NCBI RefSeq assembly: GCF_034313965.1
Contig: NZ_JAVIWQ010000002.1
Coordinates: forward strand, 2,418,001-2,482,000
Source: Herbaspirillum sp. RTI4
GTDB taxonomy: Bacteria > Pseudomonadota > Gammaproteobacteria > Burkholderiales > Burkholderiaceae_D
Reading direction: 5' to 3'
Length of the DNA: 64,000 nt
In this document: piece after piece, positions 1-7,215 of the stretch
Numbering within the stretch: the first letter of the stretch is position 1
Layout of the letters: every line of letters begins with the position of its first letter
Program-made: the position numbers and the translations under genes
Notes under the pieces: model-generated
The model's input: the letters and a program-made list of their open reading frames with translations, nothing else
What the model was told of the DNA's origin: nothing
The model's database searches: none

Positions 1-1
1 G

Positions 2-793
2 CGGCGCTTTGCGGCCAACAAATCGAAAGCGCGTCAGGCCACTTCGCGCGCCAAGCAAATCGAAAAAATCAAGATCGAAGACCTCAAGCCGTCCAGCCGC
101 GCCAATCCCTTCGTCCGTTTCGAAGGCGAGAAAAAGCTGCACCGTCTGGCAGTTGAAACCGACTATATCGGCAAGAGCTACGACCAGCCGGTGTTCCGCA
201 ACTTCAGCATCATGGTTGAGGCCGGCGAAAAAATCGCCATCATCGGTGCCAACGGTATCGGCAAGACCACGCTCTTGCGCTGCATCGCGGGCGATATCGC
301 CGGACTGCAACCGGATACCGGCGTCGTCAAATGGGCAGAAAACGCCAATCCCGGCTATATGCCGCAGGATGCCACCGAAGATTTCGCCAAGGGCGAAACG
401 CTGACCGACTGGATCGACCAGTGGACCCAGGAAGGCGACGACGACCAGGCCGTACGCTCGATTCTGGGACGCTTGCTGTTTTCCGGCGACGACGTGAAGA
501 AATCGGTCAAGGTCCTATCCGGTGGCGAAAAAGGCCGCATGATGTACGGCAAGCTGATGCTGGGCCGCCACAACGTGCTGCTGATGGACGAGCCGACCAA
601 TCACATGGATATGGAATCGATCGAATCGCTCAATATCGCCCTCGACAAATATGCCGGCACGCTGATTTTTGTGTCGCACGACCGCGAATTTGTATCCTCG
701 CTGGCGACCCGCATACTGGAAATCAAGCAGGACAAGATCATCGATTACCAGGGCAACTATGAAGATTACCTGCGTAGCCAGGGCATCGAATAA
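2..793 (+). CDS. ybiT: ABC-F family ATPase, YbiT-type (3' part; 5' end outside window)
   Basis: This is the C-terminal half of a soluble ABC-F protein, a family that acts on ribosomes rather than on membrane transport. The frame is open from base 2, so the gene starts upstream of the window. The visible part holds the inter-domain linker (Arg/Lys-rich, bases 2-110) and the second ATPase domain: Walker [10 protein letters not shown] near base 245, signature LSGGEKGR near base 517, Walker [15 protein letters not shown] near base 580, and the H-loop VSHDREF near base 670. The ending [12 protein letters not shown] fits the YbiT branch as I recall it. The precise cellular role of YbiT is not settled. 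It lies 59 bp upstream of nadA on the same strand. Confidence 0.9.
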   Translation, partial: RRFAANKSKARQATSRAKQIEKIKIEDLKPSSRANPFVRFEGEKKLHRLAVETDYIGKSYDQPVFRNFSIMVEAGEKIAIIGANGIGKTTLLRCIAGDIAGLQPDTGVVKWAENANPGYMPQDATEDFAKGETLTDWIDQWTQEGDDDQAVRSILGRLLFSGDDVKKSVKVLSGGEKGRMMYGKLMLGRHNVLLMDEPTNHMDMESIESLNIALDKYAGTLIFVSHDREFVSSLATRILEIKQDKIIDYQGNYEDYLRSQGIE

Positions 794-852
794 GTTCGTC
801 TGCCGTCGTCTACTTTAGCCATTTGCCATATTAGCCAACCGAGGCTTGCGCC

Positions 853-1980
853 ATGATCAAGACTATCGAATTCGAACGTCCCGCCATGAACACCGGCGGC
901 AGTTGCACCGCTGAAGCCTGGGCGCGTACTCCGGCAACGCCGACACCCGTTGAGCGTCTCGCCCTCAAAGAGCGCATCAAGGTGCTGCTGAAAGAAAAAA
1001 AAGCAGTGCTGGTGGCGCATTACTACGTTGACGCCGATCTGCAGGATCTGGCTGAAGAAACCGGCGGCTGCGTTTCCGATTCGCTGGAAATGGCGCGCTT
1101 CGGGCGCGATCATGAAGCGCAAACGCTGGTCGTGGCCGGCGTGCGCTTCATGGGCGAAACCGCCAAGATACTGAGCCCGCACAAAACCATCCTGATGCCC
1201 GATCTGGATGCCACCTGTTCGCTCGATCTGGGCTGTCCCGCCGACGAATTCGCCGCCTTCTGCGACGCCCATCCCGACCGCACCGTCGTGGTCTACGCCA
1301 ACACCAGCGCGGCTGTCAAAGCGCGGGCCGACTGGATGGTCACATCCTCCATCGGACTCGACATCGTCGCCCACCTGCATGCGCAGGGCAAAAAAATCCT
1401 GTGGGCGCCGGACAAGCATCTGGGCGGCTACATCCAACAGAAAACCGGTGCCGACATGCTGCTGTGGCAAGGTTCCTGTCTGGTGCATGACGAATTCAAG
1501 GGCGTGGAACTGGAACTGCTGCGCGCCGCACATCCACGGGCCAAGGTGCTGGTGCATCCCGAATCGCCGGCAGCAGTAGTGGCGCAGGCCGATGTGGTCG
1601 GCTCCACCTCACAACTGATCGCCGCCGCGCAATCGCTGGACGCGCCCGAATTCATCGTCGCCACCGACAACGGCATCCTGCACAAGATGCGCATGGCCGC
1701 GCCCGGCAAACACTTCATCGACGCTCCTACCGCCGGCAACAGCGCCACCTGCAAGAGCTGCGCGCATTGCCCGTGGATGGCGATGAACGGCTTGCAAAAC
1801 CTGCTCGACGTTCTCGAAAGCGGCCGCAATCAGATTCAGGTCGAACCAGCAATTGCCGCCAAGGCCGTGCTGTGCATCGACCGCATGCTCGATTTCGCCG
1901 CGCAAAAGAAAGCCAATGTCCGTCCCTCGTCCGATCTGGCGCAGGAACAGAAATTGTTTGCAGGGATTGGCCCGGCCTGA
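853..1980 (+). CDS. nadA: Quinolinate synthase NadA
   Basis: NadA condenses iminoaspartate with dihydroxyacetone phosphate to quinolinate, the first ring compound of de novo NAD synthesis, in the cytoplasm. The 375-residue protein has the three [4Fe-4S] ligand positions with family spacing: C122 (in TCSLDLGCP), C209 (GSCLVHDEF) and C306 (CAHCPWM). The spacings of 87 and 97 residues equal those of E. coli C113/C200/C297. The start at 853 gives a typical beta-proteobacterial length with an N-terminal extension of about 30 residues; the later ATG at 886 is possible. No nadB or nadC is seen in the window. A hairpin at 2079-2108 lies downstream. Confidence 0.95.
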   Translation: MIKTIEFERPAMNTGGSCTAEAWARTPATPTPVERLALKERIKVLLKEKKAVLVAHYYVDADLQDLAEETGGCVSDSLEMARFGRDHEAQTLVVAGVRFMGETAKILSPHKTILMPDLDATCSLDLGCPADEFAAFCDAHPDRTVVVYANTSAAVKARADWMVTSSIGLDIVAHLHAQGKKILWAPDKHLGGYIQQKTGADMLLWQGSCLVHDEFKGVELELLRAAHPRAKVLVHPESPAAVVAQADVVGSTSQLIAAAQSLDAPEFIVATDNGILHKMRMAAPGKHFIDAPTAGNSATCKSCAHCPWMAMNGLQNLLDVLESGRNQIQVEPAIAAKAVLCIDRMLDFAAQKKANVRPSSDLAQEQKLFAGIGPA

Positions 1981-2359
1981 GCATTGCGCAAGACAATGTC
2001 GGCGGCAAGGCCTCTACAGCGCCTCTTGCCGCACCTCTTGCAACACCTCAGTAATTCTCCCTCGCAAAACATTCACACAAGATTCACTGCTCCCTTGCAG
2101 TGAATCTTGCAGTGAGTTTTTCTGCGAACCATCTTTCCCCCTGCGGTTTTTGTCCGATCGAATTTACTCTATAGATATGTGAATTCATTCTTGGACGATG
2201 AAAACGCGCGACTCCATAATCGTTTTCAATTCAGAGCGCAGCGGAAAACAGGGAAGCGGATTCAGTGTGGCGAACATCGCCGTCCTGAGATGGCCTCGTG
2301 CAGTCGTTTCGTCCGCATTTCCCAAGACTGCCGTTCTGACCGAATAACATCCAGGAGAA
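1981..2359. other. Intergenic region between nadA and the TauD-like gene
   Basis: About 380 bp without a convincing gene. It holds one strong hairpin (2079-2108, listed separately) and an AT-richer stretch around 2150-2180 that could contain the promoter of the dioxygenase gene. I could not identify clear -35/-10 boxes. Short open frames here show no recognisable protein features. Confidence 0.5.
2079..2108 (+). terminator. Hairpin downstream of nadA, possible terminator
   Basis: AAGATTCACTG and CAGTGAATCTT form a perfect 11-bp stem around an 8-base loop. The T-run (TTTTT) begins about 9 bases after the stem rather than directly after it, so intrinsic termination is likely but not certain. 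Confidence 0.5.
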
Positions 2360-3313
2360 ATGATGAACGCCCTTGTCAAGAACATTACCTCACCCGCTTA
2401 CCAGGTCATCACGGTAGAGCCGCAGTCCGTCTATACCGGCGCAGAAATATCCGGCGTCGATCTGTCCCGTCCGCTGACGCCGCAGGCCGTCGCTGAAATC
2501 CGCGCCGCGCTCTTACAGTGGAAAGTGATCTTCTTCCGCGACCAGCCGTTGAGCCATGAACAGCACGTCGCCTTCGGCAAACAATTCGGCGACCTGACGG
2601 TAGGGCATCCCGTCTTCGGTTTCGTCGAAGGACATCCCCACATTTATTCGGTCGGACGCAACCGACTGAAGGAGCGCTTCACCGACGAACGCTTGGTACG
2701 CAGCTGGACAGGCTGGCATACCGATGTCACGGCAGCGGTCAATCCGCCGTTCGCCTCCATCCTGCGCGGCGTCAGCATTCCTCCCTACGGCGGCGATACG
2801 CAGTGGACCAATCTGGTCGCGGCCTATCAGGGCCTGTCACCAACCCTGCGCAGTTTCGTCGACACCCTCAAAGGCGAACACCGCTTCACCGTCCCTGAAG
2901 GCGGCGGCGCGAGACCTGAATTCACTCAGAAAGTCGCCGCCACGCCGCTGGTCAGCCATCATCCGCTGGTGCGGGTGCATCCTGAAACCGGCGAGAGAGC
3001 GCTCTACGTCAGTCCGTCTTTCCTGAAACGCATCGTCGGTTTGCAGCCGCGCGAAAGCGAACAATTGCTGGCGCTCCTGTTTGAACATGTGGTGCGTCCT
3101 GAATACACCGTGCGCTTCAAATGGCGCGAAGGCTCGCTGGCGTTCTGGGACAATCGTTCCACCGCGCATCTGGCCCCGGTCGATATTTTCGATACCGATT
3201 TCGACCGCCAGCTTTATCGGATCACGCTCGTCGGTGACGTGCCGGTCGGTCCTGATGGTGTGGCGTCGGTCGCCATCGAAGGCAAACCGGTGATAGCGCA
3301 TAGCGTCGAATAA
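2360..3313 (+). CDS. TauD/TfdA family Fe(II)/2-oxoglutarate dioxygenase
   Basis: Enzymes of this family use Fe(II), O2 and 2-oxoglutarate to hydroxylate sulfonates, sulfate esters or related compounds, often releasing sulfite. The 317-residue protein shows the iron facial triad: H120 and D122 (GWHTDVT) and H270 (FWDNRSTAH), plus R287, which should bind 2-oxoglutarate. An AGGAGAA ribosome site precedes ATG 2360; the next ATG (2363) is also possible. It sits upstream of an SsuA-like binding protein and a broken permease, so the context suggests use of organic sulfur. Substrate (taurine, alkyl sulfate, or an herbicide-like ether) cannot be decided from sequence alone. Confidence 0.85.
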   Translation: MMNALVKNITSPAYQVITVEPQSVYTGAEISGVDLSRPLTPQAVAEIRAALLQWKVIFFRDQPLSHEQHVAFGKQFGDLTVGHPVFGFVEGHPHIYSVGRNRLKERFTDERLVRSWTGWHTDVTAAVNPPFASILRGVSIPPYGGDTQWTNLVAAYQGLSPTLRSFVDTLKGEHRFTVPEGGGARPEFTQKVAATPLVSHHPLVRVHPETGERALYVSPSFLKRIVGLQPRESEQLLALLFEHVVRPEYTVRFKWREGSLAFWDNRSTAHLAPVDIFDTDFDRQLYRITLVGDVPVGPDGVASVAIEGKPVIAHSVE

Positions 3314-3341
3314 TTTCACCGTATTTTTCCGCCGCAAAAAT

Positions 3342-3377
3342 AAGCAAGCGCCATCATCGTGGTGCTTGCTTTTTTTA
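3342..3377 (+). terminator. Intrinsic terminator after the TauD-like gene
   Basis: AAGCAAGCGCCA pairs with TGGTGCTTGCTT (one G-T pair) and runs straight into a seven-T tract. It separates the dioxygenase gene from the downstream binding-protein gene, so the two are probably separate transcripts. Confidence 0.85.
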
Positions 3378-3532
3378 TGCGGATTTCAGGCTCTGGCAGC
3401 CCATCCTATGGTGTATCGAAATTTCGCATATCGACATGCAAGCCCTCCAGATAAGGACATGCAAATACATTCGTTTGTTACTGCGCAGACTATTTCTATA
3501 CTTATTCATCGGGAATTGAATAAGGAAATCTC

Positions 3533-4621
3533 ATGACGTTGGATCGCAGAACACTCTTGAAACATGCCGCAGTGGCAGGTCTTGGCCTGAGTACTTCGCT
3601 GCTCAGCCTGTCGGTACGTTCCGCCAACAAGCCAGCGGTCATCCGTATCGGCGTGGCGCAACCTGCCTTTGGTAATCCGCCCGCATTTTCCGGCAGCTCT
3701 GCGGCAGTCGCCAACAGCAAGGGCTGGATAGAGGAAGAGTTTCGCCCAGACGGGATCAAGGTCGAATGGTACTTCTTCAAGGGCGCAGGTCCGGCCGTCA
3801 ACGAAGCGCTGTCCAACAAGCAGCTGGACTTTGCCTTTCAGGGCGATTTGCCAGCCATCGTCGCCAAGGGTGCCGGATTGAAAACCAAACTGGTGTTAGC
3901 CACCGGCGTTCGTTCCAATATTTATCTGGCGGTGCCGCCCGATTCGCCTATCCAGTCGATCAAGGATTTGCGCGGCAAGCGTGTGGCGATCTTCAAAGGC
4001 ACCAACGCACAGCTGCCGATCAACCGCGTGCTGGAAGCCAACGGCTTGCAGGAAAAAGATTTCAAATCGATTAACCTCGACCAGGCCACCATGCTGGCGG
4101 CACTGAGCGGCAAAGACATCGACGCCGCCTTCGGCAACATCAACCTGCTACGCCTGCGCGACAAGAACGCGGCGCGCATTGCGTTCAGCAGCAAGGGCGG
4201 TTCTCCCATTTTTACTACCCAGTCGCACGTACTGGTGAGCGAAGACTTCGCCGGGCAATATCCCGACATTACAGCGCGCACGGTAAAGGCTTTCGTCAAG
4301 ACGGCGAAGTGGGCCTCCGATGAAGTTAATCGCGAAGAGGTGCTGCGGCTGTGGGCCAAAGCCGGCACACCTTACGAGCATTGGAAAGAAGATTACGCCG
4401 GCGAACCTTTGCGCGTGCGCATCAATCCCAATTTCGATCCCTTCCTGATTGCCCGTTACAAGGATTCGGTGGAGCAGGCTTACCGCTTCAAACTCAGCCG
4501 TCACAAATTCGATGTCGATCAATGGATAGACCAGCGCTACCTGAAGGCCGCATTGAAAGAACTGAAGCTGGAAAACTTCTGGCCGGTTTATCAGGCTGAC
4601 GGCAAGATACTCGGGGCCTGA
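3533..4621 (+). CDS. Periplasmic sulfonate-type ABC substrate-binding protein (SsuA-like)
   Basis: The 362-residue protein begins with a Tat-like signal (DRRTLLKHAAVAG, twin arginine near residues 5-6) followed by a hydrophobic segment ending near residue 31, so it should be exported. The body has the NMT1/SsuA pattern: early VIRIGVAQPAFG, EFRPDGIKVEWYFFKGAGPAVNEAL, DFAFQGDLPAIVAKGAG, and SIKDLRGKRVAIFKGTN. Such proteins deliver aliphatic sulfonates, taurine or sulfate esters to an SsuBC-type importer. The permease gene begins 1 bp after its stop, but that gene is truncated and no ATPase gene follows, so this binding protein may be without its transporter. Confidence 0.85.
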   Translation: MTLDRRTLLKHAAVAGLGLSTSLLSLSVRSANKPAVIRIGVAQPAFGNPPAFSGSSAAVANSKGWIEEEFRPDGIKVEWYFFKGAGPAVNEALSNKQLDFAFQGDLPAIVAKGAGLKTKLVLATGVRSNIYLAVPPDSPIQSIKDLRGKRVAIFKGTNAQLPINRVLEANGLQEKDFKSINLDQATMLAALSGKDIDAAFGNINLLRLRDKNAARIAFSSKGGSPIFTTQSHVLVSEDFAGQYPDITARTVKAFVKTAKWASDEVNREEVLRLWAKAGTPYEHWKEDYAGEPLRVRINPNFDPFLIARYKDSVEQAYRFKLSRHKFDVDQWIDQRYLKAALKELKLENFWPVYQADGKILGA

Positions 4622-4622
4622 G

Positions 4623-5198
4623 GTGGGGGTTTCTCTCCTCTCCTCCGACAAGGCAGACACCTCCGCAGGGGAGGTGAAGCCGGCATCGACGCACACCGCT
4701 TTTAGATGGCTGCGTCGGCATGTAGGAATCAACTCCCGCTGGCTGGGACTGCCGTTCCCGCTGCTGTTGCTGCTGCTCTGGTATGTCGCCGCACAACATG
4801 AATGGGTCGCACCGCAAGTGCTGCCTTCACCGCAATCGGTGGCCTTGACCTTCATTGATCTGGCGCGCTCAGGCGAACTGTTCGATAACCTCCAGATCAG
4901 CCTGATACGGGTGCTGGCTGGCTTCGGCATAGGACTGGTCGGCGGCTTGTTGCTCGGTGTGGCGATGGGATTGTCGCCGCTGTTCAAGGATTACGTTTAT
5001 CCCTTGTTCAAAGCCTTCAGTCAGGTGCCGGTACTTGGCTGGCTGCCTTTGCTGATGCTGTTGGTCGGTATCGACGAGGCGCTGAAAATCATCCTCATCT
5101 CGCAGGCGGCGCTGGTGCCGATTGCCCTCAATACTTACAAGGGACTGGAAAACGTACCGGCGCGTTATGTGGAAGTGGCGCGGGTGCTGACACAGCGA
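4623..5198 (+). pseudogene. Truncated ABC permease (SsuC-like), 3' end deleted
   Basis: From GTG 4623 the frame encodes a BPD-type permease with several membrane segments (FPLLLLLLWYVAA; FGIGLVGGLLLGVAMG; VPVLGWLPLLMLLVGI; IILISQAALVPIALNTYKG). Similarity stops at YVEVARVL near base 5192, in the conserved cytoplasmic loop that contacts the ATPase. The frame then runs as unrelated sequence to a stop at 5318. About the last third of the protein is missing, including the final membrane segments, and no ssuB follows. The foreign part reads as the start of a different gene on the opposite strand, which marks a deletion junction near 5192-5200. Confidence 0.85.
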
Positions 5199-5247
5199 AA
5201 GCCCCCAGTTTTTGCCACAAACGTACGTGCCCGAGTCGATTTTTCAT
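5199..5247 (-). pseudogene. 5' remnant of an opposite-strand gene behind an ANTAR leader
   Basis: On the minus strand an ATG at 5247 follows a good ribosome site (AAGGGGAC, about 7 bases upstream) and starts MKNRLGHVRLWQKLGAFAV. After about 17 codons the sequence becomes the antisense of the truncated permease, so only the start survives. It is preceded on the same strand by a complete nitrate-type antitermination leader (5338-5423), which implies a gene of nitrate metabolism or sensing. The RLWQKL start recalls membrane sensor/chemoreceptor proteins with an N-terminal nitrate-sensing domain, but 17 residues cannot establish this. Confidence 0.5.
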
Positions 5248-5337
5248 GGGAGTGTCCCCTTTGTTATTGTTCAATTAAGAGGGCATATCAAGCACTGCGT
5301 GTGAGACAGTCGTATTGATTTTGTCGTGATCCAAAAC

Positions 5338-5382
5338 AAAAAAGGCGTCCGTCGCATGCATTCCTACATGTGACGAGACGCC
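5338..5382 (-). terminator. Leader terminator of the minus-strand ANTAR-type leader
   Basis: Read on the minus strand, GGCGTC (5382-5377) pairs with GACGCC (5349-5344), extended inward by further pairing (TCGTC/GACG and CATG/CATG regions), and is followed by a run of six T (5343-5338). The 5' arm overlaps the second ANTAR-type hairpin (5374-5391), so the two structures exclude each other, as expected for protein-dependent antitermination. Confidence 0.8.
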
Positions 5383-5423
5383 TTTGTCTCGTGCTGTAAA
5401 GCGGCGACGCCGGCAATGGCGTC
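5374..5423 (-). promoter_or_regulatory. ANTAR-protein target: two hexaloop hairpins, minus-strand leader
   Basis: On the minus strand, P1 (5423-5406) is GACGCC-ATTGCC-GGCGTC and P2 (5391-5374) is CGAGAC-AAAGGC-GTCTCG. Both have perfect 6-bp stems and six-base loops with A at position 1 and G at position 4, the known recognition signature of ANTAR antiterminators such as NasR/NasT. P2 overlaps the 5' arm of the terminator at 5338-5382. The regulated gene has been almost wholly deleted. Confidence 0.85.
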
Positions 5424-5460
5424 TGGGTATTGCTTCGCCATCGTTGGCGCTTAATTGCAT

Positions 5461-5640
5461 CTCAGTAATATATATGACATGTATGCGCTGTGAAGTTGTC
5501 TGCTGGTGATTCAGGTAAAAATTTCGGTGCGTAATAAGGCTTCTGCGCCGGTTTGTTCTTCTGCAGCCAAGCTGTTAGCGGTAACGCACTCTGCAATTTC
5601 TTTAATCATTTCCATGCCGCACCATTTAAAAGCGCGCTGA
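5461..5640. other. Divergent intergenic core between the two ANTAR leaders
   Basis: This stretch separates the two oppositely directed leaders. On the minus strand TTCACA and TATATT (about 5475-5495) are spaced by roughly 16 bases and could form a sigma-70 promoter for the lost gene. No reading frame with protein character is seen. Confidence 0.35.
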
Positions 5641-5649
5641 CTAATCCAC

Positions 5650-5664
5650 GCGCATTGTTAGTGC
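5650..5664. promoter_or_regulatory. Candidate NtrC (NR-I) binding site
   Basis: GCGC-N7-GTGC at 5650-5664, within the larger perfect dyad CGCGCA-N7-TGCGCG, fits the NtrC consensus GCAC-N7-GTGC with one mismatch. It lies about 55-70 bp upstream of a sigma-54 type promoter (5717-5732), a workable activator position. Confidence 0.5.
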
Positions 5665-5716
5665 GCGCCTCCCTCAAAATGATCGTGAATTTTCTGTCGC
5701 CATAGACAGCATTGCC

Positions 5717-5732
5717 AGGCACGGAAGTTGCT
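5717..5732 (+). promoter_or_regulatory. Sigma-54 (-24/-12) promoter of the nitrate assimilation operon
   Basis: AGGCACGGAAGTTGCT contains the invariant GG (5718-5719) and GC (5730-5731) separated by exactly ten bases, and matches YTGGCACG-N4-TTGCW at all but the first positions. Transcription would begin near 5743, giving an untranslated leader of about 130 bases that contains the ANTAR hairpins and terminator. Nitrogen-limitation control through NtrC is inferred. Confidence 0.75.
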
Positions 5733-5781
5733 GATGTGTTCGGTGCGGAGTCAACGATGATTGCGTAAAAAATTTGAAGAA

Positions 5782-5817
5782 GATCCCACAGACGGGGTCA
5801 TCAGGACAACGGCGTCC
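5782..5817 (+). promoter_or_regulatory. ANTAR-protein target: two hexaloop hairpins before the nitrate transporter
   Basis: P1 (5782-5799) is GATCCC-ACAGAC-GGGGTC (one G-T pair) and P2 (5804-5817) is GGAC-AACGGC-GTCC. Each has a six-base loop with A1 and G4, the signature recognised by ANTAR antiterminators (NasR in Klebsiella, NasT in other proteobacteria). P2 shares bases 5812-5817 with the 5' arm of the terminator, so binding of the regulator would block termination and permit readthrough into the operon when nitrate or nitrite is present. No nasR, nasS or nasT gene lies in this window. Confidence 0.88.
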
Positions 5818-5857
5818 GCCTGATCAGGTAATCCACCTGATTGGCGGACGCTTTTTT
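5812..5857 (+). terminator. Leader terminator of the nitrate assimilation operon
   Basis: GCGTCCGCC (5812-5820) pairs perfectly with GGCGGACGC (5843-5851). Inside it ATCAGGT pairs with ACCTGAT, and six T follow (5852-5857). It ends only 18 bases before the transporter start codon at 5876, so it acts as an attenuator. Confidence 0.92.
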
Positions 5858-5875
5858 GTTTTCAGGGGAATAACA

Positions 5876-7204
5876 ATGAGCGCCAAAGCAAGCAGCATCC
5901 AACTTTTCAGTTTCAGCACGCCGCAAATGCGGGCATTTCATGTGACCTGGATGGCGTTCTTCGCGTGCTTCTTCGCCTGGTTTGCGTGTGCGCCACTGAT
6001 GCCGGTCATCAAGCAAGAGTTTGGTTTGACGATAGGCCAGATTGCCAACATCAACATTGCGGCTGTTGCGGTGACGATTCTTGTGCGGCTGGTGGTTGGG
6101 CCTATGTGTGATCACTACGGTCCGCGCAAAACTTATACCGGGTTATTGATTTTGGGCGCGATTCCGGTGCTGGGCGTGGCGCTGTCGCAGAGCTATGAAG
6201 TGTTCTTGTTCTTCCGTCTGTGCATCGGTGCGGTCGGTGCGAGTTTCGTTATTACGCAATATCACACCTCGGTGATGTTCGCGCCGAATGTGGTCGGGAC
6301 TGCCAACGCCGCGTCTGCTGGCTGGGGTAATACCGGCGGCGGCGCAGCGCAGGCCTTGATGCCATTGATGCTGGCAGCGCTGGTGATGATGGGGGTCAGT
6401 GAAACAATGGGCTGGCGTCTGGCGCTGTTGGTGCCAGGTGTGTTGATGCTGATCATGGGTGTTGTTTACTGGCGCTTCACACAGGATTGCCCTGAAGGTA
6501 ATTACGCGGACATGCGCGCCAAGGGCATGGCCATCGAAGGCGGCAAGAAGGGCGGCTGGTCCAGCTTCATTGCCGCTGGCCGTAACTACCGTGTCTGGTT
6601 ATTGTTCGTCACTTACGGCGCTTGTTTTGGTGTGGAAATTTTCATTCACAATATCGCGGCTATTTACTACGTCGATCAATTCGGTCTGTCCTTGAAAAGC
6701 GCCGGCATGGCCGCTGCCAGTTTCGGTTTGCTGGCCTTGTTTGCGCGGGCTTTGGGTGGTTATGTTTCCGATAAGGTGGCACTGAAAGGGAGCCTGAATA
6801 GCCGCTCTGGTTTGCTGTTTGTGCTGATGTTGGGTGAAGGTCTGGGATTGTTGTGGTTTGCGCACGCCAGCAGCGTCACTCTGGCAATCGTCGCCATGCT
6901 GAGCTTCGGTCTGTTCACGCACATGGCTTGCGGTGCGACTTATGCGCTGGTGCCATTCATCGACCGCAAGGCCCTGGGCGGCGTGGCCGGCATCATCGGC
7001 GCGGGTGGCAATGTGGGTGCTGTGCTGGCCGGATTTCTGATGAAGGGTGTGGGCAATGTGCAGCAAACGCTGGGCATGCTGGGCATCTTTGTCATCGTTG
7101 CGGCTCTGTGCGCGATGGCGGTGCGTTTCGGAGCGGCACACACATCCCGTGAATCTCGTGAATCCGGCGCATATCTGCCGCTCAATAACAACGTCGCTAT
7201 TTAA
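5876..7204 (+). CDS. Nitrate/nitrite transporter, MFS (NarK/NasA type)
   Basis: This inner-membrane MFS protein of 442 residues should import nitrate for assimilation. It shows many hydrophobic segments and a nitrate/nitrite porter signature region (GWGNTGGGAAQALMPL near residues 145-160, and a second glycine-rich segment GIIGAGGNVGAVLAG near residue 370). The ATG at 5876 is chosen because it has its own ribosome site (CAGGGGAA) and lies just after the leader terminator; an earlier in-frame start at 5774 would lie inside the regulatory hairpins. It heads the operon, with nirB starting 11 bp after its stop. Confidence 0.9.
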   Translation: MSAKASSIQLFSFSTPQMRAFHVTWMAFFACFFAWFACAPLMPVIKQEFGLTIGQIANINIAAVAVTILVRLVVGPMCDHYGPRKTYTGLLILGAIPVLGVALSQSYEVFLFFRLCIGAVGASFVITQYHTSVMFAPNVVGTANAASAGWGNTGGGAAQALMPLMLAALVMMGVSETMGWRLALLVPGVLMLIMGVVYWRFTQDCPEGNYADMRAKGMAIEGGKKGGWSSFIAAGRNYRVWLLFVTYGACFGVEIFIHNIAAIYYVDQFGLSLKSAGMAAASFGLLALFARALGGYVSDKVALKGSLNSRSGLLFVLMLGEGLGLLWFAHASSVTLAIVAMLSFGLFTHMACGATYALVPFIDRKALGGVAGIIGAGGNVGAVLAGFLMKGVGNVQQTLGMLGIFVIVAALCAMAVRFGAAHTSRESRESGAYLPLNNNVAI

Positions 7205-7215
7205 AGAGGCAGATC

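Noticed and set aside
766..1557. 263-residue minus-strand frame
   Set aside because: Antisense of nadA, whose cluster ligands are all present on the plus strand.
5275..5460. Minus-strand 61-residue open frame
   Set aside because: It consists of the P1/P2 hairpins and terminator of the minus-strand leader; the protein has no coding character.
5774..5875. Upstream in-frame extension of the nitrate transporter to 5774
   Set aside because: The extension translates through the two ANTAR hairpins and the terminator. A ribosome site and ATG at 5876 explain the start better.
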